From Sediminibacterium ginsengisoli (GTDB taxonomy: Bacteria; Bacteroidota; Bacteroidia; Chitinophagales; Chitinophagaceae), in assembly GCA_943326215.1 (NCBI GenBank), contig CALPSK010000060.1, forward strand, positions 1 through 6,091: a DNA stretch of 6,091 nucleotides. Reading direction: 5' to 3'. The notes below the pieces were generated by a model. The model saw nothing but the letters and a program-made list of their open reading frames with translations, searched no databases and had not been told where the DNA came from. A program made the position numbers and the translations under genes. Shown piece after piece: positions 5,820 through 6,091 of the stretch (positions within the stretch are counted from its first letter, which is position 1; every line of letters begins with the position of its first letter).

Positions 5820-6091
5820 TTATTTGGAAGATTTTCTAGTAAATGATTTATTTAAAAACTTAAGTAATCTTACTTCCTTCTCTGCTAAAAAACGCCATTT
5901 ACCACGGTCCACATTTTTCTTGGTAAGGTTGGCAAACATCACTCTATCTAAATGTCTTACATCGTAGCCTAGATGTTCAAAAATACGACGCACAATACGA
6001 TTGCGGCCGCTATGAATTTCAATACCAATTACATTTTTAGAAGTATTCGATAAATAACTTACTGCATCGGCTGCAATAAATCCATCTTCTA
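5820..6091 (-). CDS. RsuA/RluB-family pseudouridine synthase (C-terminal 89 residues, enters from right edge)
   Basis: The gene's 5' part lies beyond the window. The visible frame reads EDGFIAADAVSYLS and then the family's strong C-terminal block, IEIHSGRNRIVRRIFEHLGY followed by DVRHLDRV, and GKWRFLAEKEV near the end. GRNRIVRRIFEHLGY is diagnostic for the RsuA/RluB/RluE/RluF group, which modifies single uridines in 16S or 23S rRNA, and it differs from the RluA-type GRTHQIRVH of the neighbour. The S4 domain and the catalytic-Asp motif are off the edge, so activity and the exact subfamily cannot be judged; RluB is the most common member in Bacteroidota. The C-terminus is short and basic (KSFTRKSSK), ending at the TAA complementary to 5820-5822. 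Confidence 0.92.
   Translation of the reverse strand, partial: EDGFIAADAVSYLSNTSKNVIGIEIHSGRNRIVRRIFEHLGYDVRHLDRVMFANLTKKNVDRGKWRFLAEKEVRLLKFLNKSFTRKSSK

Noticed and set aside
5466..5846. Open frame of 126 codons on the plus strand opposite the RluA-type gene
   Set aside because: It is antisense to the catalytic domain of a clear gene and has no family resemblance.

Overview
This 6.1 kb window looks like ordinary chromosomal housekeeping DNA from a low-GC member of the Bacteroidota, probably near the Chitinophagaceae. That placement is an inference from four things: promoter-like sites of the Bacteroidota type (TTG, about 19 bases, then TAnnTTTG), mostly absent Shine-Dalgarno sequences, a Bacteroidota-style START-like protein, and an S16 ribosomal protein with a long Ala/Glu-rich tail. 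I see no mobile element, CRISPR array, tRNA, rRNA or phage gene.

Left part (1-2268), minus strand: a tight three-gene run transcribed right to left. It holds a small START-like protein, an LptF/LptG-family permease, and the N-terminal 124 residues of an Fe/Mn superoxide dismutase with a Tat-like signal that runs off the left edge. Gaps are 10 and 4 bases. A convincing promoter-like site lies at 2239-2268. The three genes may form an envelope-related transcription unit.

Middle (2269-5086), plus strand: ffh (SRP GTPase), rpsP (ribosomal protein bS16) and rimM (16S rRNA/30S maturation factor). ffh and rpsP each have their own TATCTTTG -7 element. A strong intrinsic terminator separates rpsP from rimM. 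The trmD and rplS genes that follow rimM in many other bacteria are not here. The 270-base divergent region between the START-like gene and ffh carries both promoters and a perfect dyad of unknown meaning.

Right part (5099-6091), minus strand, convergent with rimM: two pseudouridine synthase genes from different families. First comes the C-terminal part of an RsuA/RluB-type enzyme, entering from the right edge. Seven bases later comes a complete short RluA-type enzyme.

The right two thirds therefore centre on ribosome and RNA maturation plus membrane targeting. The left third concerns the envelope. I found no strong evidence for an undescribed system. The most interesting lead is the START-like / Lpt permease / exported superoxide dismutase gene run.
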